Assembly: GCA_004352715.1 (NCBI GenBank)
Contig: SCFE01000005.1
Span: 1,109,818-1,173,817 of the forward strand
Direction: 5' to 3'
Source: Hofstenia miamia
Taxonomy: Eukaryota > Xenacoelomorpha > Acoela
Length of the DNA stretch: 64,000 nt
The notes under the pieces were generated by a model. The model made no database searches. It was not told the DNA's origin and was given only the letters and a program-made list of their open reading frames with translations. Position 1 is the stretch's first letter, and every line of letters begins with the position of its first letter. The translations under genes and the position numbers were made by a program. Below are positions 48,801 to 59,430 of this stretch, piece by piece.

Positions 48801-51669
48801 TCGTCTTCAATGGGAAAAAATAATGAATTTACAACAATTGAACGCGGCCAAATTGACATTTTGCGGCGTACTGGTCATTCTATAAATTTTATTTCAAGAA
48901 CTATTTGTGTAAATAAGTTTACGGTTTCCAGAACATTAAAAAGAATTAATGAATGTGGTGATTATTCATCACGTGCAAGGAAAGGAAGCGATAGTCATAT
49001 TCATCGATATGCTGTACAAAAGCCATTTGCAACTTCAAAGGAGATAACTGCTAATCTTCCTATTGATGTTCCTCGTCCACATCCATCAACTATACGTCGC
49101 CAGTTAGCAAAAGAGTTTCATCTGAAGTGCTACAGACTTGTGAAAAGGCCAATTTTGTGAAAGAAGAATACTAAAGAGAGATTAGCCTTCTGCAATCGAT
49201 ATAAGAACTGGACAGATGATGACTGGCCTAAGGTAATATTTTCCGACGAGTCTACTTTTAAACAATTTCGTATCAATCAACATCATGTGAGACGTCCAGA
49301 TGGGGAAGCAATATGATCCCAAATTTTCAAGCCCAGCTGTGAAGCATATTCCATCCATTATGGTCTGGGGTGCCATTAGTTCTACTGGTCATTGTGGTCT
49401 CTATTTTTTGCCAAAAGATGAAAAGATCAATGCTAACAAATACTTGGAAATCATTCAAGAAAAGGTACCACAATTTATGGTTATCAAAAATGCCACCTTT
49501 TTCCAGCAAGATGGAGCCACTCCACATACTGCCCGAATTGTCACTCAATTGTTCCAAGAACAGTCTTTTCAGCTCCTCACGGGATGACCTGGTAACTCAC
49601 CAGATTTAAATTTGATAGAAAAAGCCTACGATTCTGCCACATCTCATTAACATCATCAAACATGTTTGGATTGAAGATATCACAGGGGATTACTGTCAGA
49701 AGTTGTTCAATTCAATGCCTCGGCGCATTGCCTCTTGCCTTGAGAACAAGAGCCTTCACACAGAATATTAAGTATTCATGAACTTTTTATGTCAGTTTGT
49801 TATTCTCAAGTACAGTGTGCATACATAAATTGACTTTTGTACATTAATTAATAGTTCTATTAAAATTATCCAAAAATACTTGATTTTTATGGGGGGTTGC
49901 TAAACTTTCCCACAACACTTTACAATAATTAACAATTAGACGTTCTTAACCAATTACAAATGTAGCAGTTATAATTTAATTTTTCTTACTTGGAGAACAG
50001 TTGATTATTTAATGGTTATTTAACAACATGATATTTATAGGCCCATGTGCACAGACAAGACTCGAGATCCGAAATCCGATCCGACTCGACTCGATTCGAA
50101 GCAAAATATCCCGACTAGCAGGGCCCTAGGTAGAACAGCCAGACATGAGATAGAAATGCTTGCCTCATTAGAAGGTTGTCTTGTGATTGGCATAGATTCT
50201 TAATTGTTATTAAAAACTAACCCATTGTGAACAACCATTCAAAATTAGTCAAGTTTATCTTCTAATAACCTGTAATATGCTTTGATTTTTGAATGAGAAA
50301 TATATTTTGGATATTTTGTCTTTCTACATTTTGAAAGTATTAATATTTAATGTGCAAAATTCTTAAAAGTCTCCATAGCAACCTCAGATTATGCTTGCAT
50401 TATTTAGTAATTACATTCACCTATAACAACACATTCGTAAGTTGCATAGAAGGAACCAAAGATTCAAATATTGCACAAGAACAAATTATTATCTCAAATT
50501 TATTCCTTAAAGAAATAAATGTTTAATAATTAAACGAAATCTGGCGATATTTTGACTGTTAGCATCAAAGAAGTTGTTACTGGATGAAGACTCCCAACTT
50601 CCCCTGAAATAATTTGATCAACATCTGTTCTCTCTACTATTTTTTGCGGTAATTGCTTCAATTTTTTTGCTTCAAATAGCTGTATTTAGATGTATTTCAA
50701 GTGCTCATATAATCCAATATATACATATTTACGAAAACTATACATATACAAATACGCAAATAATAGACTACAGGGTGTCCTTAAAGTCTGGAAACAGAAA
50801 AATTAACTATTTTTCAATGTAGGCTTTAAAATTATTCATATTTTTTGCATCCATGCTTCAAGAAAGATTTAAACTTATACTTCTCAGTGGCTATGGAAGC
50901 TAAATGTAAAAATTTATTGTACTTTATCCGGAAAAAAGTTCAGTTATTTAGATAGTGGCGAAATTATGAAATTTTAATGTGTCCAGACTTTGTGGATACC
51001 ATGTATAAACTAGCTAATAATTAAAGTCTATAAAACAAAAGAAAAAATTACAACTAAAATTCTTAAAATATGTCACTTATTGTTTCCGCCAAGTGCTTAA
51101 TTTTTTAGTGCAGCCAATTATTTAAAATATTCAAAATATGATGTACTGTATTTATCTGAAGAACTTTTATAATAACCCCATTGGCATTAAGTTGACATGC
51201 ATCAGAAATATGTTGACAGATGTGGACAATATTTATGCCAGTGAAAATACATGGATGCTCGATTTTAAAAGCATTTTTTGCATTTCATTTATGTTTAGAA
51301 AATCTAATTGAAATTTGTTTAATAGATATCTAAAAAAAATATTCACAAATCATTCCAATGTGCTATACATGGAAAATTTAACAAAAACGGTCACAGTACA
51401 CATTTCTACTAAGTATTTTAAATAGGTCCATTTAAAAATGGAAACATTGAATAATTATAAATTTCATTAGTTCAAATGCGATAAGCTTCCTGCAATATCA
51501 CAAAGATCAGCTGAAACCAAGGTCGTTAAATTCGTTACTACTGATCTAAAGGACAGTTAGTTTATCTAGCGAAAAGTTCAAAGTCAAATGACGTGAAATC
51601 GAAAAAAAACAATCGGTAATTTCTAAACACTATGCAACGCAGTAAAAGTAAGAATATAGTCTATTAGGC

Positions 51670-51700
<31 letters not shown>

Positions 51701-54700
51701 TTCAAATTTTGATTTTATTCACTGCCTAAATACTTAATGAGAAATATGTGGAATTATTTGTAATTTACCAAAAGTTGTTGTAAAAAACTTATTTCGCAAT
51801 CATCATAGTCAACAAATTATATACGAGCACAAAAACATCCTAAACAACAACGGCTAAGAAAACACGGCGTCAGCAAAGCCGTTTACGGTTTATAAAGGAA
51901 AGCAAAAATTAAAGAAATAATGACTTTTAAATATTAGAGTTAATTCTGACAAGCATTAACGAGTACACGCAAGCATTTGATAAAGCACCCTAAAATATAT
52001 GAGCTATACACTAAGGAATGAAACAGAGTACTTTGTCAGTATATCAACTTCATTTTAGCTTTTCCAAAATTACTTACGCTGGCAAGTAACTCCGTCTCCA
52101 ATGTAATTCTTAGGACATGCACAAACTCCCTTAACACAACCGCCATTTCGATAACACTTTGAACAGTTCTTCTGAACAATATGCGGTAGGTTTGGCACTG
52201 AGCTTCTGCACGTCCTCCCATGAAGACTTAGTGGACAAATGCACTCTCCAAATGTAGTGGACCAAGATTGTGGAGCGCAATTGACTTCTAAAATATAATG
52301 AATGCATAGCAAAAGACAACATAAGTTCATAATTAGGCTGGGATTAAAATATTCGGATACTAATATTTGGAAGTAATAGTAAATCCAGTTTTGCATATGG
52401 AAATGCAATTATCTTCTATTTCAATAAATTTTTTAGAAACGTTTCCATATTTTTCTTTTAATTTCCACATCTTTCCATAACCATTAGAGCTAATGCTAGG
52501 GTTCTGCGCGATCACAATTTTACTGGTGTTAGTCCCATCCCATTTGTTGGGAGTGGATTTAGAACCATCCCAACCCCATGAGATATTCTGGTCAAATAGT
52601 CTCATTGGCACTACAGCATTACTTCTATTGTGACGAAAATTGGAATTATAATGAGTAACTTTGTGTAATCTGCGTCTCCAGGTTTTACACTTCTGGTCTC
52701 AGTCTATGGTCATGAGGTTAAGACCAGTAAAATTCCATTGGACGGCTTGGTCTTGTAGTACACTGCTAGTTTGTCAAGGTGACAATATGAAGAAAATTTA
52801 CAATTTAGTGCAGACATGTGCAATAATTGGTTTTGTTGAAACTGCTAGGGTACACATTCTAAAAACGTGTAAGGCTTTTGATCCTAACATTAGCTAAGGT
52901 TATTTCAATTTCATATTTAGTAATTACTTCCGTTAAATTCAGTTGTAGTTCTGTACAAATCGAATTAAACGTTAATACAGTCGCGCCCCGGTTTAACGTA
53001 CCTTCCCAGGGCCAAATTCAAAACTACGCAAAACTGAAGTGTACGTTAAACTGAAAAACTGAGTTTGAGAAAATTTTCAAAAAATTAAAACATCAAAATC
53101 AAGCACTTGCAAAGTAATCACTTGTCTCTCGACAAGTTCTTGAGAGATCTAAATCACGAGATTTTCAAAAACGCGGTGTTCCTCACCCATCCTTCAGTAA
53201 TCAGAAATGCAGAAAGAACAATATTTTCAACTACCTAAATTAAATGGCATGTGCTTCTTTGCGGATTATTTTGAACTACGTTGGTGTGAAGTTTACGTTA
53301 AACTGAGGCTACGTTAAAGTGCGAGCTTCGGATGTAGTAAATGGGCAAGGGACTTTGCAGTAAACTACGTCATTGTGAAGTTTACATTAAAGTGAGAGTA
53401 CGTTAAACCGAGGCGCGACTGTAATTTAAATTGGCGATGGATACATACATGGAAATGTTCATACAGTAAACACAAATGCATCACAAACTTACTGTTGATA
53501 ATTATATTAATTACGGTGTCATTAATATTAAAAATGTGCGCATGTAGGGTTGGAATCAGAGTTAATAAAAAATGTTAGATGTCACAAACAGGTTCAGTTT
53601 TTAAAACACCTGAAATCAGATGCGACACTTTCCAAATTTATGCATATTAGCTAGACCTGCTTTAGCAGCACAAGTGTATTATTTAATCAATAATTAAATT
53701 ATGAAGTTGTATTGGCTCTGCTTTGCACGATTCTGATTAATTTTGGTAATATTAATTTATTTTGCGACTGTAGTTAAAAACTATATCTATATTTGAATAT
53801 ATTTAAGTGTTTGAAGATTTTCAATAGCGTTGAAAATTTGTTTTTTGAAATTTCATTTCCATAAATTTTCATTATTTTCTATTTCCACAATCTTTATATG
53901 GATTGGAAATTTCCATTTCCATATGCAACCCTGAGTAAATCATTCGACTGTTTTACTACTTTTCAATGTAAAATAATACCTTTCGTAGAGCATTCAGATG
54001 AAACGCATTTTTCGCAAGCATTCCCAGTCCAGCCTTTATGACAACGACAACCATCTCTTTCACAAATACCATGCCCTAAAAATGTAAAATCATTTACAAT
54101 AGGGAGTAATACCGTTGCAAGGATTTTGGGAGCCTCCTGGACAAGCACGACATGCAGCGCCGTAATGACCAGGGCAACAATTGTTGTCAACAGCTTGATA
54201 GCCACATTCATACCAACATCCTTCTTCACATTCAATCTAAAAACAAGAGTCCACAAAGAAAAAATAAACGTTCTTACATTTAAAGAAACGGCCTTCATTC
54301 CTTTGTAAGGACACTGGAACTCCTGCTTTGTATCGCATGGTTGCTTTGAACACAGCTTCCATATTTTTTCAGGCTGTGTGGAGTCTAGTTGTTGGGAGTA
54401 ACTGAAACAAAATCTCGACCAGCCAGGTGGCAAAAGTGGATGTAAAACGCCTAAATAAAAAAGAATAAGTGTAGAGGTTGTATTCATGGAAATTTTTTGA
54501 CAGAAAAGACTAAGATTGAAACATATTAGCTTGGCTTGAACGAAATCTTTTCGAAAACAAAATAGGTGATTACCGATAAAATAGAAAATCTTCCCTTCAT
54601 TGTTTTCTACTTTATCCAGAGGGAAGAGAACTTTAGTAGTGATGTCTGTATGCTTAACATTTACCATCACTTCGCCCGAATTAACTCCACACTTGAATGT

Positions 54701-57700
54701 TAAATATGCAGAAGACGGATTGAAAACAATGTCCATTGGTTCGAAACTAAAAATTTTGAAACAAAATTAAACCAATCGCTAAGCTTTTTAATTAAACCAC
54801 AGTAAAAGCGTCTAAAAAATTACTCAATAAACAATCTCATAACCAATGGTGGAAGTGGGTTGGGTATACCTAAATGTGGGTGTCGTCTAAGTATGACTTT
54901 AGCTGAACTGTGCTTAACAAGCGTTTGTATTTGAGATAGGTTTTTACGTCAATGCGAATATTTAGATATTACTTGGAAGAAAGTTACATATTAAAATGTG
55001 TGCGAATTCGACAAAAATTGAATTTGGAAACAGGCGTAGATTGGGTTTAGGAGTAGGTTAGCGACCATGTTTATTTTATTCTTGTTCGCATCTATCTAGA
55101 AATCTTATTGCTTAAGTGAAGTACAAATGAACGATACATATGCTACATACTTGATAATGGTGGACGTTAGTAGAATATATTTTTTTTCTTTATCACTGAG
55201 GGAATGTTGATGAGTAATTATCGACATTTGTGGGAAGAAAAACGCCACACTTTTAGCACTGAATGCCTCTGGGACAGCACTATACAGGTTATTTTCGAAG
55301 TCCAACAAAGAACTAACAGAACCGTCTAAAAGCATTTATTAAATTCAAATAAAAAAAGGAATTCTGGATGAATGCTTATAATTTTAAAACTCTTCAAGGA
55401 AAGTATGGTTATTATTGCTAGACGTAATTGCAGGATATCATGTTATGTGTGAGAAACGAGCCGAAACACGGGGCGGGTAATCATGTAGGTCCTACGAGCA
55501 AAATATTTATGAAAATTCGCATCGTGGATCAATAGTAAATTTGAGAAAACATTCTGTTCAACATTTGTGAAATACATAAAATACAACTCGCATAATTTTG
55601 GATATATTCTTTTGTAATTTATTATTCATGTCGAAAACCGACATTTGCTAAATAATATTCAACAAAAGTAACCTTAGAATTTGAAAAAATCGGTAAGTCA
55701 TTCAATGAAAATCTAAATACTTAATATTTATGAATCAATGAAACGCAAATTGCAACATGGATAACTTAAGGTATTCCTGCAAAGTACATAAAACGTTTGA
55801 TGCCCTGTGATATACGGTTAACAAAGAATTCATGCTTAGCAACAAAATTTTGATCAATATGCTGAAACATTGCGAGACACCCAAATCAAATTCTAGTAAC
55901 TAATTTAGGGTTGAATAACGAATGCATGTCACAAATCTTGAATTAGGAGCCATATTTCAAAGCATGTAACAATGTAACAATGTTGACAAATACCTGATGT
56001 TTTGACTTGTTGTATAAACTTGCGAAAGTGTTCATTTCTCAGAACATCTGCCATGTGAGAAGAAATACGATTGACATTATAGCTTTTAATTCGATAACCT
56101 ATGGCATCATATCCATAAATTGGCAAAGTAGACAACTTCAACTAAACAACACTTAAACACCCGTGTAACATTTCAAAGCAATACCGTTGTTTTTTTAATG
56201 ATGTAAAAGTCCTTGAACCAAACTGCATGCGCTGAGTGTGTCGGGTGTTCATGATAACATGGCATAATGAATGAACTGTTTGATGAATGGATATCAGCAA
56301 ATTCATAAATATAGGGGAGATGGACGTTGTTGCAAAGATTGTTGCTAAAATGTAAAATATATAAAAAATTAAATTGCATTCTTGCTATACCAAACAAATA
56401 TAATCAACAACTGAAATAAAAACATCGCAAAAAATGGATTCAATTCATTTTCGATACAAAAGATGAAAACGTATTAAAATAATTTTTAAATGTATATGAT
56501 GTAGATTTTTCTTTGAGACCTAAAGACGCATCCAGGACATTTTACAGGAATAATTAACTATCAATGATGAAATGTTCACTAACATGTTAATGATTTTAAA
56601 AAATAGAATAAATATAATCTAGATTGGCACATATTGCATTAAATTATGGCATAAACAAATATTAATATCAGAATTATACTGCCATGATTATTATAATAAA
56701 ATTCATGATAAGAATGATGATAAGTGAATGGAGTATAAATACAGTAGCAGTTTAGCTTCTATGTTCATCATATAATTTTTTGCATAAAAAATATCTTGCA
56801 CACAAAAGTTTCTGAACATTTTCAGAAATCAATTTGTTCAAAGAACAAGACTGAAATATTTATTGAGAAAATGGATCAATTGACATGAAAATTCTAAATG
56901 AAAGTTTAATAGTTCATCCCTAAACCATTTCAGTTAATATACTGCTGGAAACGCCTGGTGAAAGAAGCAAAGAGGACCATTAATATAATCAAGCTTAATT
57001 TGATGGCATCTGTAATGAATAGATTTACATAGTTCAGTTATTTTGTAGCTGCTGAACAGAAACCTTCCGTTTCAACTTTATCCAGCAGTTTTTGATGAAA
57101 ATATTTAGATCAGAAGACTGTGGAATCAGTCCAGTGTTGTATTGATCGGATTTTTCTTAAAGTGGTCTCACACCAATTTTGAATGATGACAAGGGACATT
57201 GCCATCTTAAATGAAGTTTGACTTCAAATTATAGTTTTTAACAGTTAATGTTGAAAAATACTTTTCCTCATTTATATTATCTTCAAAAATTTCAAACCTT
57301 CCAACACTTGTTTCAGACCCTACCATTTCAGATGTTTTGATGTTATATCTCTGATGTGTCAACTCTCACTTCAGGTTTTCACCTTGTGTATTCATTGCAC
57401 TCCATAATCTCTTTAGTCGTTTCGTATGTCATGGAATTGACTTCCTTGTGAACAATTCTCGACACATTTGTTGACGAAAATGGTACAACACCAAAACCAC
57501 TTTCTGACTAAGGCAGGTATTATCAAATTTGCTTTAAGCGGAGTTCTAATGTTATATAACACACGATTTGCTAACAATAAATTTCATATTTTTAACGTAC
57601 TTCTGATATGAATACATTTTTCTATTAAGAGTGTACTGCCAGTTTTGAAGAATACACTTTATTAATAGCAATAACATAATTGATTTTCGCATAAAAATAT

Positions 57701-58378
57701 TGAAGCTATCGAAATTTAAGTTAAAATTTTAATTTCGTTTCTCAAAATGAAAAGCACACCCAGTATATATGCAAGAAGGGGTATGTTAATATATGGCCAT
57801 GGTTAAAATAAAAAATATAAACCTAGAACATTGTGATGTTGCAAAGCTAGGTTCACTATTTTTCTCGTTTCTGTCACTTATCAGCGTTTTTATTTCAACA
57901 TACAGATTGGAAACGCATCCAATAAAATTTGTAGAAGGATGTGCGTCATCGTCTACCGTGAGGGCTAGGAACTGCTGGGGATTAACACTGTGCATGTCAC
58001 AACACTGGTTCTTACGAGCCTTCTCAAATGCATCAGCCTGAGTCTAAAAAACAGAGCGATATTTTAAACTCGTTAGGTACCAATCCTAGTATCTTGCAGA
58101 TATCTATTGAAAATAACTTCATCATAAAGAGTTAACATGCAAAACAAGATAATCAATATTGAAACAGCATAAAAGATGGAATATTAGTTGTAACTTTATC
58201 TACTAACTGCAATCAATTAATTTATACATTTGATAAATGAAATGCCATCTCAACCGTGTCATTGCTTTTAATGTCAGGTTAAAGTCTCAAAAACACTTAC
58301 CCCGGTAATCAAGCAACTGTTCTTGACACAAACAGAAAAGGAATCTGTATAGCCCGGTGGACAAATGCATTTGTGAGC
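45607..58378 (-). CDS. Stabilin-like receptor, C-terminal part with TM helix (14 exons)
   Basis: Exons in transcript order: 58301-58378, 57823-58043, 56185-56344, 55994-56141, 55151-55325, 54574-54746, 54278-54450, 54113-54236, 53980-54075, 52078-52287, 47523-47686, 47130-47396, 46676-47087, 45607-45881. All phases agree and the frame is open for 891 codons to TAG. Order: second half of an EGF, a segment of about 140 residues of uncertain fold, FAS1 (about 170-325), cysteine-rich and EGF cluster (about 330-640), a final FAS1 (about 640-795), transmembrane helix (817-840) and a 51-residue tail. FAS1-EGF-FAS1-TM is the C-terminal order of stabilins; the Link domain of vertebrate stabilins is not seen. 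The start is abrupt (phase 0, no ATG, no EGF cysteines 1-3 upstream within 5.6 kb), and fits the cut end of the plus-strand half. Confidence 0.87.
46676..47087 (-). CDS. Stabilin: last FAS1 domain
   Basis: One 412-bp exon holds nearly all of the domain: helix ELYQYLADNSGDSVFKSLF, strand HFVFLAPVN (FAS1 consensus FTVFAPTN), and the C-terminal SWLIIVDSVYVNN (NGxIHxIDxVL). It contains a dibasic RSKRS loop that could be cleaved by furin-like proteases. It ends in phase 1 and joins the transmembrane exon. Confidence 0.85.
47130..47686 (-). CDS. Stabilin: EGF-like repeats before the last FAS1
   Basis: Exons 47523-47686 and 47130-47396 encode CPFKKCINSDSCDCDF, CTDCPSNSHC and RNGLCDCDNGYELIE, then a cysteine-containing stretch leading straight into the last FAS1. 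There is no Link domain at the place where vertebrate stabilins have one. The intron to the FAS1 exon is 42 bp (47088-47129). Confidence 0.8.
48386..49920 (+). mobile_element. Tc1-like DNA transposon, inactive
   Basis: About 75-bp terminal inverted repeats (48386-48465 and 49845-49920) share GTGTTGTG, AAAGTTTAGCAACCCC and ATAAAAATCAA. TA flanks both sides (48384-48385 and 49921-49922). The 1.5-kb length and single transposase are standard for Tc1. The element lies inside the hAT-like MITE. Confidence 0.92.
48810..49772 (+). pseudogene. Tc1 transposase, disrupted
   Basis: The start MGKNNEFTTIERGQI leads a paired-like HTH region. The catalytic triad region is visible: VIFSDEST (Asp), FQQDGATPHTA (Asp), SPDLNLIE (Glu). 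Damage: TGA at 49158-49160, a frameshift at about 49290-49315, TGA at 49585-49587 where related proteins have Trp, and further frame loss before the C-terminal end (MPRRIASCLENKS...). About 320 residues would be expected for the family. It cannot be functional. Confidence 0.92.
50771..51003. mobile_element. Mariner-type MITE, 233 bp
   Basis: The left end CAGGGTGTCCTTAAAGTCTG and the right end, reverse-complemented CATGGTATCCACAAAGTCTG, agree at about 18 of 22 positions. TA flanks both ends (50769-50770 and 51004-51005). No ORF is present. Confidence 0.75.
51672..51700. repeat. (TA)n microsatellite
   Basis: A TA tract of about 28 bp lies inside the stabilin intron. Confidence 0.9.
52078..54236 (-). 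CDS. Stabilin: EGF cluster with CC-type module
   Basis: Exons 54113-54236, 53980-54075 and 52078-52287 encode CEEGCWYECGYQ...NCCPGHYGAACRACPGG, NPCNGHGICERDGCRCHKGW and CYRNGGCVKGVCACPKN. The CCPGxYGxxC.xCPGG...CxGHGxC string is a stabilin hallmark. The intron 54076-54112 is only 37 bp and 54237-54277 only 41 bp. Phases run 0, 1, 1, 1. Confidence 0.87.
52978..53421. mobile_element. pogo/Tigger-like MITE, 444 bp
   Basis: The ends CAGTCGCGCCCCGGTTTAAC and, at the right, its reverse complement with one change (GAGGCGCGACTG) are flanked by TA (52976-52977 and 53422-53423). The internal motif ACGTTAAACTG is repeated several times in both orientations. It has no ORF and lies in the stabilin intron 52288-53979. 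Confidence 0.85.
54278..56141 (-). CDS. Stabilin: FAS1 domain of the C-terminal part
   Basis: Exons 55994-56141, 55151-55325, 54574-54746 and 54278-54450 encode a full FAS1 domain. It has helix MADVLRNEHFRKFIQQV, strand SVAFFFPQMS, a central GEVMVNVKHTDI, and the C-terminal GKIFYFIGVLHPLLPPGW (usually NGxIHxIDxVLxP). A Cys-containing linker (FCFSYS, LCSKQPCDTK, FQCPYKG) leads to the next EGF cluster. Phases 0, 1, 2, 1, 0 all agree. Confidence 0.85.
56185..58378 (-). CDS. Stabilin: EGF half and segment of uncertain fold
   Basis: Exon 58301-58378 encodes KCICPPGYTDSFSVC, that is, EGF cysteines 4-6 only. Exons 57823-58043 and 56185-56344 encode about 125 residues with few cysteines, including FIGCVSNLYVEIK. 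That string resembles the C-terminal strand of laminin G domains, but may instead belong to a divergent FAS1 in the place where stabilins have paired FAS1 domains. Phases run 0, 0, 2, 0. Upstream, no further minus-strand exon was found. Confidence 0.72.
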
Positions 58379-58510
58379 CTAAATGAAAATCAATTAAAAA
58401 GACAACATTCCAACGTTAAGAATAAACAAATTATTCCTTCTAGTTAAACAATTGAAGTGATCAATGCAATGATTAGTCAAAATATTTTCTCACAAACACT
58501 CATTACATAA

Positions 58511-58515
<5 letters not shown>

Positions 58516-58567
<52 letters not shown>
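58516..58567. repeat. (TA)n microsatellite, putative right inversion breakpoint
   Basis: An uninterrupted TA tract of 52 bp lies 138 bp upstream of the first exon of the minus-strand stabilin block. It is the counterpart of 37354-37394. Confidence 0.95.
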
Positions 58568-58571
<4 letters not shown>

Positions 58572-58572
58572 G

Positions 58573-59430
58573 TACAACTTACAAATGCTTTTACACTCGT
58601 TTTGTATGTCAAGATTTTTTGTTAATATAATATGTATATTTTTTTGACAAATATATAATTTATGAATATTTGTACAGTCCTTTTGTATAGCAAGATTTCT
58701 GAATTTGAAAATAAATTATATATTTCTTTGACTAAAGTATATTTACGAATAGCTTTTCACTCTTTTCTTATATCATATTTCCGATTTTTAATATAAAATG
58801 TATATTTCTATGATAAATTTACGAATACCCCTAGTCTAAATAGAAACATAATCAGCAATATATTTTGCTAAATATTTAGCATAATCAGAAATGGAAATTT
58901 AGCGCATTAAATTTTTACAAAATTCGATGGAATTAATTTTATAATTTCAATGAAAATGTTTTGAATATGTAATCTTCTTTTTTATTTAAAGTTGGTTTTA
59001 AATATATAACATGATTCAGATGCTTTCAGTGTAAATTGATCGTGTGTCTTAAATAATATTTTATAACTAAAGTTATAATCACAGTTCTTTAAGTGATTCG
59101 ATGTTTCTGTTTATGTTCTATGTTCTTGAATTCTTCTACATAATTGTCTTGAAGTTTGTCCAACAAGCTTCGCCACAGGAGCATTTAATTTTGTAAAAAC
59201 GTTAGACAAACCTTCAAAATTAGTAGGCGCTTTTAAATTGAGAATAGATCTAATTTTATGTTGTTGATATTTGTACAATCCTTTTGTATATCGAGATCTC
59301 CGGATTTCAATATAAAATGTATATTTATTTGACAAATATGTAATTTACAAACATTTGTAACTTATTTTAATTGTTGCAATTTCTGAATTTTAGTATAAAA
59401 TGCACGTTTCTTTGACAAAATGAAATTAAT
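58573..59430. repeat. Diverged minisatellite, period about 80 bp
   Basis: Units containing TTTTGTATAxCAAGATTTC, ATAAAATGTATATTT and TTTGACAAATAT recur at about 58605, 58685, 58770, 59283 and 59360. Identity is moderate and the block 58835-59260 interrupts the array. Confidence 0.65.

Larger units (their letters stand above)
47996..50128. mobile_element. hAT-like MITE split by a Tc1 insertion
   Basis: The left end is TAGGGCCCTGAGAATACTCG and the right end ...CTAGCAGGGCCCTA, inverted with respect to each other. Subterminal ACTCGA/TCGAGT motifs occur on both sides. Eight-base flanks GATAGAAC (47988-47995) and GGTAGAAC (50129-50136) match at 7 of 8 positions, the duplication length made by hAT transposases. 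Removing the Tc1 element leaves about 0.6 kb without an ORF. Confidence 0.78.
47687..52077 (-). other. 4.4-kb stabilin intron carrying nested transposons
   Basis: It separates exons 52078-52287 and 47523-47686. It contains the hAT-like element 47996-50128, the Tc1 element inserted in it (48386-49920), a mariner-type MITE (50771-51003) and a (TA)n tract (about 51672-51700). The rest is featureless A/T-rich DNA. Confidence 0.8.

Noticed and set aside
52661-52897. 78-codon plus-strand frame in a stabilin intron
   Set aside because: There are no splice sites or domain; it looks like random open sequence.
54126-54308. 60-codon plus-strand frame
   Set aside because: It overlaps well-supported minus-strand stabilin exons and shows no domain.
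57793-58041. 82-codon plus-strand frame
   Set aside because: It is the antisense of stabilin exon 57823-58043, whose phases fit both neighbours.
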